A DNA stretch of 26,789 nt. Source: a virus. Below are positions 20,987 to 26,789 of this stretch, piece by piece. Below the pieces are notes generated by a model that was given only the letters and a program-made list of their open reading frames with translations, was not told the origin of the DNA and did not search any database. The first letter of the stretch is position 1, and each line of letters begins with the position of its first letter. The position numbers and the translations under genes are program-made. The DNA lies in the IMG/VR virus record IMGVR_UViG_3300017960_000052, positions 1-26,789 of that record. One strand, written 5' to 3'.

Positions 20987-21298
20987 TCCATAGTGGCCAT
21001 CAACGAATAGAGAGAGGGCCGGCCAACCTATAGGGTAACCCTGATGGGAGCCCTCGGAGAGGGGGAAGATCAGGGGAGCCCATGAGGAATGGATTCCTGG
21101 AGGGGGGAGATTCTCTCTCTCCTCTCCCCCCTAGTAAGAGTCCCCCTAGATCCAACCCTAAGGGTAACCCTAAGTGAACCCCTAGTAGGGGAATGGATTC
21201 GAGGAGAACAGACAGCGGGCACACCTATCCACAGGTCCGAAGCAGCGAAGCTGCAACCCATGGGGAACCCCAAGGGTACACCAAGTAGGAGGAACGAG
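20987..21298. promoter_or_regulatory. Int-RNAP intergenic region with repeats and a G/C hairpin
   Basis: This 312-base gap has no gene. AGGGTAACCCT occurs at 21032-21042 and 21161-21171 within a similar 22-base context (CCAACC before it), and related CCC/GGG palindromes (CCCCTAGTAGGGG near 21179-21191, CCCATGGGG near 21258) fill the rest. AGGGGGGAGA (21101-21110) and TCTCCCCCCT (21123-21132) form a perfect 10-bp stem with a 12-base loop, with no T-run. CTATAGGG at 21029-21036 looks like the start region of a T7-class promoter, and CATAGTGG lies at 20990. Likely roles are control or RNA processing ahead of the polymerase gene. Confidence 0.5.
21101..21132. terminator. Strong G/C hairpin between int and RNA polymerase genes
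   Basis: AGGGGGGAGA and TCTCCCCCCT pair perfectly over 10 bp with a 12-base CT-rich loop. A terminator needs a T-run, which is absent, so an RNase III-type processing site, as found between T7 early genes, or an attenuator is equally possible. Confidence 0.35.
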
Positions 21299-23755
21299 AT
21301 GGAAGACTTCCTGGCAGACCGGCAGGTCCAACTCGAGATTGAAGCCCGCGACAAGGCGGCTCAGGAATACCTCGCCAAGGTGGAGTTCCTGTCCCGAGAG
21401 GGGAACCCGGGGAACGTCGCATCCCGCCGAGCCATGACTAGCTCCAGCGTTGCCCCGCTCACCCGGGCCATCGACCGCTGGAAGGATGAGTGGGAGGCCG
21501 CCTCGGGGCGACGGCTCGGGGCCTACGCCCTGGTGAAGGACTGCCCCTCCGACCGGCTGGCCTTCCTCACGCTCCGGACCTTCCTCACTAAGGCCACCGC
21601 GCAGGGGGCCCCGCCGGCTACCGCTACCGCCACCTCGCTGGGCCGCTCGGTCGAGCGAGAGATGTGCTTCGAGAAGCTGCGGGTGGAGAAGCCCGGGGTG
21701 TGGAAGTGGCTGAAGAACAACGGGCGTCTGGATGGGGCTGCCTTCCGGTGGAAGGGGAAGGCGCTGAAGCGGGCCGCGCAGTGGGGCAACCTGGACTGGA
21801 CACCGTGGACCACCAAGCAGCAACTCCTGGTGGGTATCCACCTCCTGAACCTGCTCGAGCAGTCCCTCGGCATCTGTGAGCTCATCACCGAAACGGGCAA
21901 GGCCCACCCCCACGCCCCGCTCCGGAAGCGGAACGTCTACCAGCTGACCCCCAAGGCCCTGCGCTGGCTCGAGCAGCAGGACTACCATGACGCCTGGGCC
22001 CACCGAGTCCTGTTCCCGATGGTGGAGGAGCCGGTGCCCTGGACCGAGCCCGATGACGGGGGCTACGTCCTGTACCGGGAGTCCTTCTGCAAGACCCGGA
22101 ACCTGGAGTGGCTCGTGGACCAGACGGGGCGGGACCTCAGCGTGGTCTACTCGGCCATGAACGCTGTGCAGAGGACCCCCTTCGCCATCGTGGAGGATGT
22201 CCTCATCACCGCCGAGCACGCCTGGACGGCGGACTGGAGGGTGAAGGGGACGGCCGAGCTCGACGAGGTCCCGCTGCCCCCGGCACCCGAGGGTGTGGAG
22301 CAGGGCTCGGACGATTGGAAGATGTGGAAGGTCATGCTCGCGAAGACCCACGCCCAGAACAGGCGCCAGCGGTCCCGGAGGTTCTCCCTCCTCGCCACGC
22401 TGAAGCAGGCCAAGCACCACCGAGACGACCTCGTCTACTTCCCGGCTCAGGTGGACACGCGGGGGCGGCTCTACACCATGCCCACGGACCTGACGCCCCA
22501 GGGGCCTGACGTCCAGCGCGGGCTGCTCACGTTCGGGGAGCACAAGCGGCTGACCGACCCGGAGCAGTGGGCGTGGCTCAAGCGGCATGGGGCGAACTGC
22601 GCCGGCCACGACAAGCTGCCCTTCGCTGAGCGGGAGCAGTGGGTCGACGACAACGTGGACCTGATCGAGGCCATCGCCAAGGACCCCTTCTCCCAGCGGG
22701 AGTGGACACAGTTCGACAAGCCCTTCTCGTTCCTGTCCTTCGCCCTGGACTACGTCCATGCCCTGGAGACGGAGAGGTCCGCCCTGCCCGTCGCCATGGA
22801 CGGGACGTGTTCGGGGCTCCAGCACTACTCGGCCATGCTGCGTGACCCGCAGGGGGCGGCGGCAGTGAATCTCGCGCCGGGAGATCGGCCGAGCGACATC
22901 TACGGCACGGTGGCCACCCGGCTCGAGGCCCTACTTCAAGAGCCCTCCAAGGAGGACAGTCCCGAAGGCAGCCTCGCCCGGCAGTGGCTCGCCTCGGGGC
23001 TGGTGACCCGGACCCTCTGCAAGCGGCCCACCATGACCACACCCTACGGGGTGACGGCTCACGGTGTGCTGGCGCAGACGACCGACCTGATTCGTGGCAT
23101 CCAGCTGGAACTAGGGAGGCTCCCCTTCGAGGACGACACGGGGTGGACGGCGGTGCGGTACATCTCGCCGCTCATCCTCCAGGCCATCCACGGGGTGGTG
23201 CCCAAGGCGCTCGAGGCGATGCACACCATCCGGGCTGCGGCCGGTGCCCTTGCGGGGGCCGGGATGCAGGCGGGCTGGGTCATCCCCTCGACGGGGTTCC
23301 ACGTCCAGCAGGAGTACATCCGTGCGGCCTACCAGCGCGTCCGGACCCACCTCAATGGGGAGATCCGTTCGTTCAGGCTGCGGCTCGAGAAGGAGGACCG
23401 GAAGGTGGCCCGGGGGAAGGCAGTCGCAGCGTCGGCGCCGAACCTCGTCCACTCCCTGGATGCGGCCCACCTGATGATGACGGTGAACGCGATGGAGGCG
23501 CAGGCCCCGACCCCGGTGTCCTACGCCATGGTCCACGACTCGTTCGCCTGCCATGCGGCCGACGCCCCGCTCATGGCCCAGGTCCTCCGCGAGGAGTTCG
23601 TGCGTCTGTACGAGGGGGACCACCTTCTGGCGAACCTGATGGGGCAGATGCGGGAGGGGCTCGAGGACAAGCACCTGGAGAACTACCCGGAGGTTCCCAC
23701 CCAAGGGGACTTCGACCTCGAGCTCGTCAAGCAGAGCCCCTACTTCTTTGCCTGA
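21299..23755 (+). CDS. T7-type single-subunit DNA-directed RNA polymerase (818 aa)
   Basis: This polymerase transcribes the middle and late genes. It has 818 residues against 883 in T7. Catalytic residues are present: Asp501 in AMDGTCSGLQH (T7 D537), Lys575 in LCKRPTM (T7 K631), Tyr583 in TTPYGVT (T7 Y639), and His746-Asp747 in MVHDSF (T7 H811-D812). DTRGRLY, LKRHGANCAG and the final PYFFA (T7 ends FAFA) also match. In the promoter-reading loop, the T7 R746/N748/R756/Q758 positions appear as H/N/R/R. ATG 21299 is fixed by TAGGAGGA upstream; an in-frame ATG at 21089 would run through the repeat region. Confidence 0.97.
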   Translation: MEDFLADRQVQLEIEARDKAAQEYLAKVEFLSREGNPGNVASRRAMTSSSVAPLTRAIDRWKDEWEAASGRRLGAYALVKDCPSDRLAFLTLRTFLTKATAQGAPPATATATSLGRSVEREMCFEKLRVEKPGVWKWLKNNGRLDGAAFRWKGKALKRAAQWGNLDWTPWTTKQQLLVGIHLLNLLEQSLGICELITETGKAHPHAPLRKRNVYQLTPKALRWLEQQDYHDAWAHRVLFPMVEEPVPWTEPDDGGYVLYRESFCKTRNLEWLVDQTGRDLSVVYSAMNAVQRTPFAIVEDVLITAEHAWTADWRVKGTAELDEVPLPPAPEGVEQGSDDWKMWKVMLAKTHAQNRRQRSRRFSLLATLKQAKHHRDDLVYFPAQVDTRGRLYTMPTDLTPQGPDVQRGLLTFGEHKRLTDPEQWAWLKRHGANCAGHDKLPFAEREQWVDDNVDLIEAIAKDPFSQREWTQFDKPFSFLSFALDYVHALETERSALPVAMDGTCSGLQHYSAMLRDPQGAAAVNLAPGDRPSDIYGTVATRLEALLQEPSKEDSPEGSLARQWLASGLVTRTLCKRPTMTTPYGVTAHGVLAQTTDLIRGIQLELGRLPFEDDTGWTAVRYISPLILQAIHGVVPKALEAMHTIRAAAGALAGAGMQAGWVIPSTGFHVQQEYIRAAYQRVRTHLNGEIRSFRLRLEKEDRKVARGKAVAASAPNLVHSLDAAHLMMTVNAMEAQAPTPVSYAMVHDSFACHAADAPLMAQVLREEFVRLYEGDHLLANLMGQMREGLEDKHLENYPEVPTQGDFDLELVKQSPYFFA

Positions 23756-23772
23756 TGTGTGCCCAAAGTACC

Positions 23773-23827
23773 CCGCTGGCTATAGTGGTCAACAATGAAA
23801 TAACAGTTTTCGATCCAGAGCCAGCGG
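23773..23827 (+). promoter_or_regulatory. Inverted repeat that covers a ribosome-binding site, with promoter-like core
   Basis: CCGCTGGCT (23773-23781) and AGCCAGCGG (23819-23827) are exact reverse complements. The right arm includes the beginning of GCGGAGG, the ribosome-binding site of the gene at 23836. CTATAGTGG, which resembles a T7-class start region, begins in the left arm. The loop is the most AT-rich stretch nearby (CAACAATGAAATAACAG). Confidence 0.5.
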
Positions 23828-23835
23828 AGGTACGG

Positions 23836-24132
23836 ATGGCCCGGACAGGCTTCGCGATGGACGTCTTCTACTCGCAGCGTCACGCCGACGTGGCAGCGGG
23901 GGCGTTCCAGATCCTGTCGACCCTTCAGGGGAAGGCGGAGTACATGGTCGCAGCGACGGGAGCCCTGTTCCTGCTCGCGTGTGAACGGTTCCAGGTGGAG
24001 CCGAGGGATGCGATGACGGCGGTCGCCCGGATGCTGCGAGATGCGCGGCTCCAGGATGGCGGCGGCCACTACGACGCGATCCGGCGGACGCTGGAAGACG
24101 CGGGGATGTTCAAGGGAGGATTCCGACAGTGA
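23836..24132 (+). CDS. Hypothetical protein after RNA polymerase (98 aa)
   Basis: A 98-residue helical protein, for example AAGAFQILSTLQGKAEYMVA and FLLACERFQVEPRDAMTAVA, neutral to slightly basic and ending FKGGFRQ. No family is recognised. ATG 23836 has GCGGAGG 5 bases upstream; an in-frame ATG at 23755 overlapping the polymerase stop is possible but would run through the leader hairpin. Its 3' end supplies GGGAGGA to the next GTG start, which overlaps its stop. T7 has small genes of host takeover (gp1.x, gp2) in this location. Confidence 0.65.
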   Translation: MARTGFAMDVFYSQRHADVAAGAFQILSTLQGKAEYMVAATGALFLLACERFQVEPRDAMTAVARMLRDARLQDGGGHYDAIRRTLEDAGMFKGGFRQ

Positions 24133-24320
24133 AGATTCTGATCGACGAGGATGAGGTGCTGAGCCGTGTCCTGAAGGCTGCGCTCGACGGCGACGGCGCG
24201 TTCTACCAGGGGCCGAAACTTCAGCGGGCGGCACAGACGGGCGAGCTCCAGGCGTACTTCACCGGCCTCGACGGCGAGCTCCAACTCGTGCTCGACGTGG
24301 GCGAGGACCATCCGGAATGA
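24129..24320 (+). CDS. Hypothetical protein (63 aa), GTG start
   Basis: A 63-residue acidic protein starting with GTG overlapping the previous stop, with GGGAGGA about 7 bases upstream. It consists of an N-terminal strand and helix (KILIDEDEVLSRVLKAALDG) and a later beta-like end (ELQLVLDVGED). No family is recognised. In this position T7 encodes gp2, an inhibitor of host RNA polymerase of 64 residues, but no sequence similarity to it is evident. Confidence 0.6.
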   Translation: MKILIDEDEVLSRVLKAALDGDGAFYQGPKLQRAAQTGELQAYFTGLDGELQLVLDVGEDHPE

Positions 24321-24505
24321 GGGACTTCCTCGACATCCCCGACATCGTGGCGGAGGTCTACGAGGAGGGGCTCGAGTGGTTCCTCGACAACCCCGGGGAG
24401 GACAACCTCCCCTTCCACATCGTGGAGAACATGAATCTGGCGGGGCTCGACCCCGACCGGACCACACTGCGCTTGCTCATGGAGCGCGACCGACTCAACA
24501 GCTAG
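24317..24505 (+). CDS. Hypothetical acidic protein (62 aa)
   Basis: A 62-residue acidic helical protein (DIPDIVAEVYEEGLEWFLDN), coupled to the preceding gene by an ATGA overlap. It has no recognised family. It is separated by a 29-base spacer, which contains GCGCAGAGCGCC, from the SSB gene. Small acidic proteins between the RNA polymerase and SSB genes are typical of T7-like phages and are often host-polymerase or nuclease inhibitors, but that is only context. Confidence 0.6.
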   Translation: MRDFLDIPDIVAEVYEEGLEWFLDNPGEDNLPFHIVENMNLAGLDPDRTTLRLLMERDRLNS

Positions 24506-24534
24506 AGGGCGCAGAGCGCCACAAGGAGGCCCAC

Positions 24535-25200
24535 ATGGCCAACCCCTTCAAGGACGGCAAGAAGCCGATCAAGTTCACCACCCCCGTCGGCGATGCCGGC
24601 TTCACCGCGCTCAGCGAACCGTTCAAGCGGGACGGCGACGAGAACGGGAAGTACGAGTGCAAACTGCGGTTCGAGGGCGAGGACGCCGACGAGATGGTCG
24701 CGCTCCTCGACGACCTCTGCGAACAGGACAAGGCCGACCGGGGCAAGAAGACCCAGAAGCCCTACGTCTGGGAGGAGGACGAGGAGACCGCGGAGAAGAC
24801 GGGGGTCCTCATCGTCAACTTCAAGGCCACCGCAGGGGGCGTCATCAAGAACGGCAACCGGGCCGGCGAGGTGTGGGAGCACCGCATCCGCATCCGCCAG
24901 CCGGAGCCGGGGAGGATCGGGGCCGGGTCGAAACTCGCGATCCAGTTCACCGTCCGGCAGACGGAGTTCGGGAAGAAGCACTTCCTGAACCTCCAGCCCG
25001 TGGCGGTCAAGGTCCTCGAGCTCGTTCCCTTCGCATCCGGCTACGACGACGAGGGCTTCTTCGACGACATGGACGACGACGCGATCGAGGCGGACTCCGT
25101 CTTCGACGCCCCGTCCTCGGATCGAAAGCGTGACCAAGGCCACTCGGGGTCCGGCGACTCGGACGACGAGGAAGACGACGACGAAGACGAGGACTTCTGA
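24535..25200 (+). CDS. Single-stranded DNA-binding protein, gp2.5-like (221 aa)
   Basis: This is the likely T7 gp2.5 homologue (232 residues), which coats single-stranded DNA and organises the replisome. An OB-fold-like body (KFTTPVGDAGFTALSEPFKR at the N-terminus, VLIVNFKATAGGVIKNGNRA in the middle, FTVRQTEFGKKHFLNLQPVA later) is followed by a very acidic tail from about residue 175 ending DDDEDEDF. The C-terminal Phe after acidic residues is the known feature that contacts the polymerase and helicase. The start has AAGGAGG 5 bases upstream. Next come a micropeptide and endonuclease I, the T7 2.5-3 order. Confidence 0.85.
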   Translation: MANPFKDGKKPIKFTTPVGDAGFTALSEPFKRDGDENGKYECKLRFEGEDADEMVALLDDLCEQDKADRGKKTQKPYVWEEDEETAEKTGVLIVNFKATAGGVIKNGNRAGEVWEHRIRIRQPEPGRIGAGSKLAIQFTVRQTEFGKKHFLNLQPVAVKVLELVPFASGYDDEGFFDDMDDDAIEADSVFDAPSSDRKRDQGHSGSGDSDDEEDDDEDEDF

Positions 25201-25277
25201 TGGACGGGATGCCCTACCTGGGCCTCTTCGTCTTCACGCTCGTGGCCTTCGCCTACTACATCAACGAGGACATCTGA
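25200..25277 (+). CDS. Membrane micropeptide (25 aa)
   Basis: A 25-codon frame whose ATG overlaps the SSB stop (TGATG) and which ends one base before the endonuclease I start. It is almost one membrane helix (MDGMPYLGLFVFTLVAFAYY) with a short acidic end INEDI. The codons AACGAGGAC also provide the ribosome-binding site for the next gene. The exact fit between two genes and the clean hydrophobic composition argue for translation; its function is unknown. Confidence 0.5.
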   Translation: MDGMPYLGLFVFTLVAFAYYINEDI

Positions 25278-25278
25278 C

Positions 25279-25713
25279 ATGCCGCCCCGCTTTCCGAAGC
25301 GGGTGAAGGCTGACGTTGCCGGGGACGGGGTGGAGCGCAGCTTCCGCTCAGCGGGAGAGCTCCGCCTCGCCCGGCAGCTTCAGGACGCCGGTGTCCGGTG
25401 GGAATACGAAACCGAGTCTCTTCCCTTCGTTGTCGAGCACAAGTACGTGGTCGACTTCGTCATCCCGGACCTCGGCTTCCGGGTGGAATACAAGGGGTGG
25501 ACTCCGGGCTGGGCCGATGGCTCTGACCGGAAGAAACTCCTTGCCATCCGTCAAGCCTTCCCCGACCTGGACCTTCGCATCGTCTTCGACAACGAGCGCT
25601 TCGCCCACTCCCCCATCCGCAAGGGGAGTCGCACGCGCAACATGGATTGGGCCGACAAGCATGGCTTCGAGTGGGCCGTCGGCGAGGTCCCCGAGGAGTG
25701 GCTTCATGGGTAA
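25279..25713 (+). CDS. Endonuclease I, gp3-like Holliday-junction resolvase (144 aa)
   Basis: This matches T7 gp3 (149 residues), a junction-resolving and host-DNA-degrading nuclease of the PD-(D/E)XK type. FRSAGELRLARQL aligns with T7 FRSGLEDKVSKQL (Glu27 for E20). YVVDFVIPDLGFRVEYKG aligns with TPDFLLPNGIFVETKG, giving Asp59, Glu70 and Lys72 as the active site. DRKKLLAIRQAFPDLDLRIV matches DRKKHLLIREQHPELDIRIV, and the C-terminal PEEWL matches PAEWI. The active-site residues are all present, so it should be active. Its 3' end overlaps the following HNH gene by 8 bases. Confidence 0.95.
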   Translation: MPPRFPKRVKADVAGDGVERSFRSAGELRLARQLQDAGVRWEYETESLPFVVEHKYVVDFVIPDLGFRVEYKGWTPGWADGSDRKKLLAIRQAFPDLDLRIVFDNERFAHSPIRKGSRTRNMDWADKHGFEWAVGEVPEEWLHG

Positions 25714-26101
25714 GGGGCAGGACATGATCCGCAAGAGGCGAACCGACATGGTGATTCGAGCGAAGGAGCGCGCGGCCAGAGCCGGCCTCCCCTTCGACCT
25801 CCATGTCGACAGCCTCGAGTGGCCTGACCGCTGCCCCGCCCTCGGCATCCTCATCGACTACGGCCCCCGCTACGGCCACAAGCAGGCGCGCGGACAGGGC
25901 CCGGAAGAGAACAGCCCGAGCATCGACCGCATCGACCCCGACCTCGGGTACGTCCTGTCTAACGTGCAGGTGGTCTCGATGCTCGCCAACCGAATCAAGA
26001 GTTCCGCGGAGGCATGGGCCATCCGCAAGGTGGCCGACTGGCTCCACGCTCTGGAGGACCACGAGGAACCATGGCCCGAGATCGAGAGAGCACCGACCTG
26101 A
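25706..26101 (+). CDS. HNH-type phage endonuclease (131 aa)
   Basis: A 131-residue protein of a phage family with a C/P-rich first part (DRCPALGILIDYG, about residues 41-53) followed by NSPSIDRIDPDLGYVLSNVQ, then VVSMLANRIKSSA (about 69-101). That second block is the conserved part of small phage HNH / endonuclease VII-like proteins (SxDRIdp..GYv.gNvq.vs...N..K). It may cut branched DNA, nick DNA, or act as a homing-type nuclease. ATG 25706 has GAGGAG 7 bases upstream and overlaps the end of endonuclease I; its own end overlaps the amidase gene by 31 bases. Confidence 0.75.
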   Translation: MGKGQDMIRKRRTDMVIRAKERAARAGLPFDLHVDSLEWPDRCPALGILIDYGPRYGHKQARGQGPEENSPSIDRIDPDLGYVLSNVQVVSMLANRIKSSAEAWAIRKVADWLHALEDHEEPWPEIERAPT

Positions 26102-26520
26102 TCATCGTCCACTGCTCAGCCACGACACCGAAGATGACCACGACCATCGCGGACATCCATAAGTGGCACCTGAACCGCGGCATTCGCAGCGACCGCGGGC
26201 GGACCGGATACAACTTCGTCATCGAGCGAACCGGGAAGATCGAGCAGGGACGCGAGCTGCTAGAGCAAGGCGCCCACGCACGCGGGTATAACCACCGCAG
26301 CGTGGGCGTCTGCCTTGTTGGAGGAGTGCGCCGAGTGGACGGAAAGCTCGTCCCGGAGGCCAACTACACCCCCGCTCAGTGGGACGCCCTCGAGGTTCTC
26401 GTCGGCGGCCTGTGGCTGAAGTTCGACACGCCTGTTGTCACCGGCCACAACTCGCTGAGCAACAAGGACTGCCCCTGCTTCAACGTGGAAGAGTGGGCAT
26501 TCGAGAAAGGATTCCTTTGA
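26071..26520 (+). CDS. N-acetylmuramoyl-L-alanine amidase, T7 lysozyme (gp3.5)-like (149 aa)
   Basis: This zinc amidase cuts the peptidoglycan amide bond and is the probable endolysin; in T7 the same protein also inhibits the phage RNA polymerase. It has 149 residues against 151 in T7. Conserved: RESTDLIIVHCSA with His14, Tyr47 in TGYNFVI, GAHARGYNHRSVGVCLVGG, and GHNSLSNKDCP with His126, Lys132 and Cys134 (T7 H122, K128, C130). So both the zinc ligands and the catalytic pair are intact. No signal peptide is present, so export needs a holin. The start has ACGAGGAA upstream; it ends overlapping the next start. Confidence 0.95.
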   Translation: MARDRESTDLIIVHCSATTPKMTTTIADIHKWHLNRGIRSDRGRTGYNFVIERTGKIEQGRELLEQGAHARGYNHRSVGVCLVGGVRRVDGKLVPEANYTPAQWDALEVLVGGLWLKFDTPVVTGHNSLSNKDCPCFNVEEWAFEKGFL

Positions 26521-26789
26521 TGAGGATCTTCCGATTCATTCCCGCACTCGTGCTTACCACGCTGTGCCTCACCTGTGGGCTGTCTCCCGCCCTCGCACAG
26601 CTGGCCACTCCGGCCACTGGCTTGGGTGATGCAGTCCGGGCGACTGACAGCGGCGGGGGCGGCGGAGCCTTTGCGGGGACGGCCGACTACCTCGTGGCAG
26701 GGGAGGACGGCGTAGCAGACGCGGCGGACCCTCGTGATGGCGATGGCAACGGTACATACGACGATGCCATCGCCTGCAACGCGACGTTC
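26520..26789 (+). CDS. Secreted protein of unknown function (3' end outside window)
   Basis: The frame is open from ATG 26520 (overlapping the amidase stop as TGATG) to the window edge, at least 90 residues. It begins with a clear Sec signal peptide: basic start, hydrophobic core (about residues 8-20) and SPALA as a likely cleavage site near residue 26. The rest is Gly/Asp/Ala-rich and contains DPRDGDGNGTYDD, which looks like a calcium-binding DxDxDG loop, with a Cys shortly after. Such an exported protein just after the lysozyme is unusual for a T7-like phage. Confidence 0.7.
   Translation, partial: MRIFRFIPALVLTTLCLTCGLSPALAQLATPATGLGDAVRATDSGGGGGAFAGTADYLVAGEDGVADAADPRDGDGNGTYDDAIACNATF

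Noticed and set aside
21089-21298. Extending the RNA polymerase start to ATG 21089
   Set aside because: The extra 70 residues run through repeats and hairpins, have no polymerase similarity, and the strong TAGGAGGA sits before ATG 21299.
22984-23835. Plus-strand frame upstream of the 23836 gene, running back into the polymerase gene
   Set aside because: The part before 23836 is the shifted frame of the RNA polymerase C-terminus, rich in Gly/Pro/Arg; the ribosome-binding site GCGGAGG supports 23836 as the start.

Overview
The window is part of a GC-rich T7-like podovirus genome (Autographivirales type) that infects a Gram-negative host. Almost all genes lie on the plus strand and are tightly packed. 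The diagnostic genes are a single-subunit T7-type RNA polymerase, a gp2.5-like SSB, endonuclease I, a T7-lysozyme-type amidase, internal virion proteins in the gp14-gp15-gp16 order, a T7-type tail fibre N-terminus and T7-type TerS/TerL. The Gram-negative host is inferred from the nested Rz/Rz1-like spanins. A tyrosine integrase and a MarR-like regulator sit just before the RNA polymerase, so the phage is probably able to form lysogens, or the sequence comes from a prophage or circularised assembly.

Layout. 1-7.7 kb: ejection and virion proteins (gp14-, gp15-, gp16-like) and a short tail fibre with a C1q-like tip. 7.7-11.1 kb: lysis and packaging (small membrane proteins/holin candidates, embedded spanins, TerS, a predicted anti-CBASS Acb2-like protein, TerL). 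11.1-12.5 kb: a mostly noncoding region with one minus-strand small lipoprotein gene, a GCGTGC low-complexity tract, a terminator hairpin and nested inverted repeats. In T7 the genome ends right after the TerL gene and the early region starts next, so this is the likely place of the virion genome ends. 12.5-19.1 kb: an early accessory operon of about twenty small genes, many coupled by overlapping stop/start codons; the recognisable ones are ArdA (antirestriction), a run of zinc-ribbon proteins including an FmdB-like one, coiled-coil paralogues and a small membrane protein. 19.1-21.0 kb: lysogeny module (MarR-like regulator, a 106-bp imperfect palindrome, a small basic protein, integrase). 21.3-26.8 kb: RNA polymerase, three small unknown genes, SSB, a 25-residue membrane peptide, endonuclease I, an HNH-type endonuclease, the amidase and the start of a secreted protein cut by the window edge.

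Working together. Host polymerase would first transcribe the small-gene block, whose antirestriction protein parallels T7 Ocr, and then the phage RNA polymerase. The phage polymerase would drive DNA metabolism and, beyond the window, replication and capsid genes, and finally the late virion, lysis and packaging genes seen at the left of the window. Two counter-defence functions are visible: ArdA early, against type I restriction, and an Acb2-like cyclic-nucleotide sponge late, against CBASS-type signalling. All function calls rest on reading the protein sequences and on remembered family features; no database search was run.
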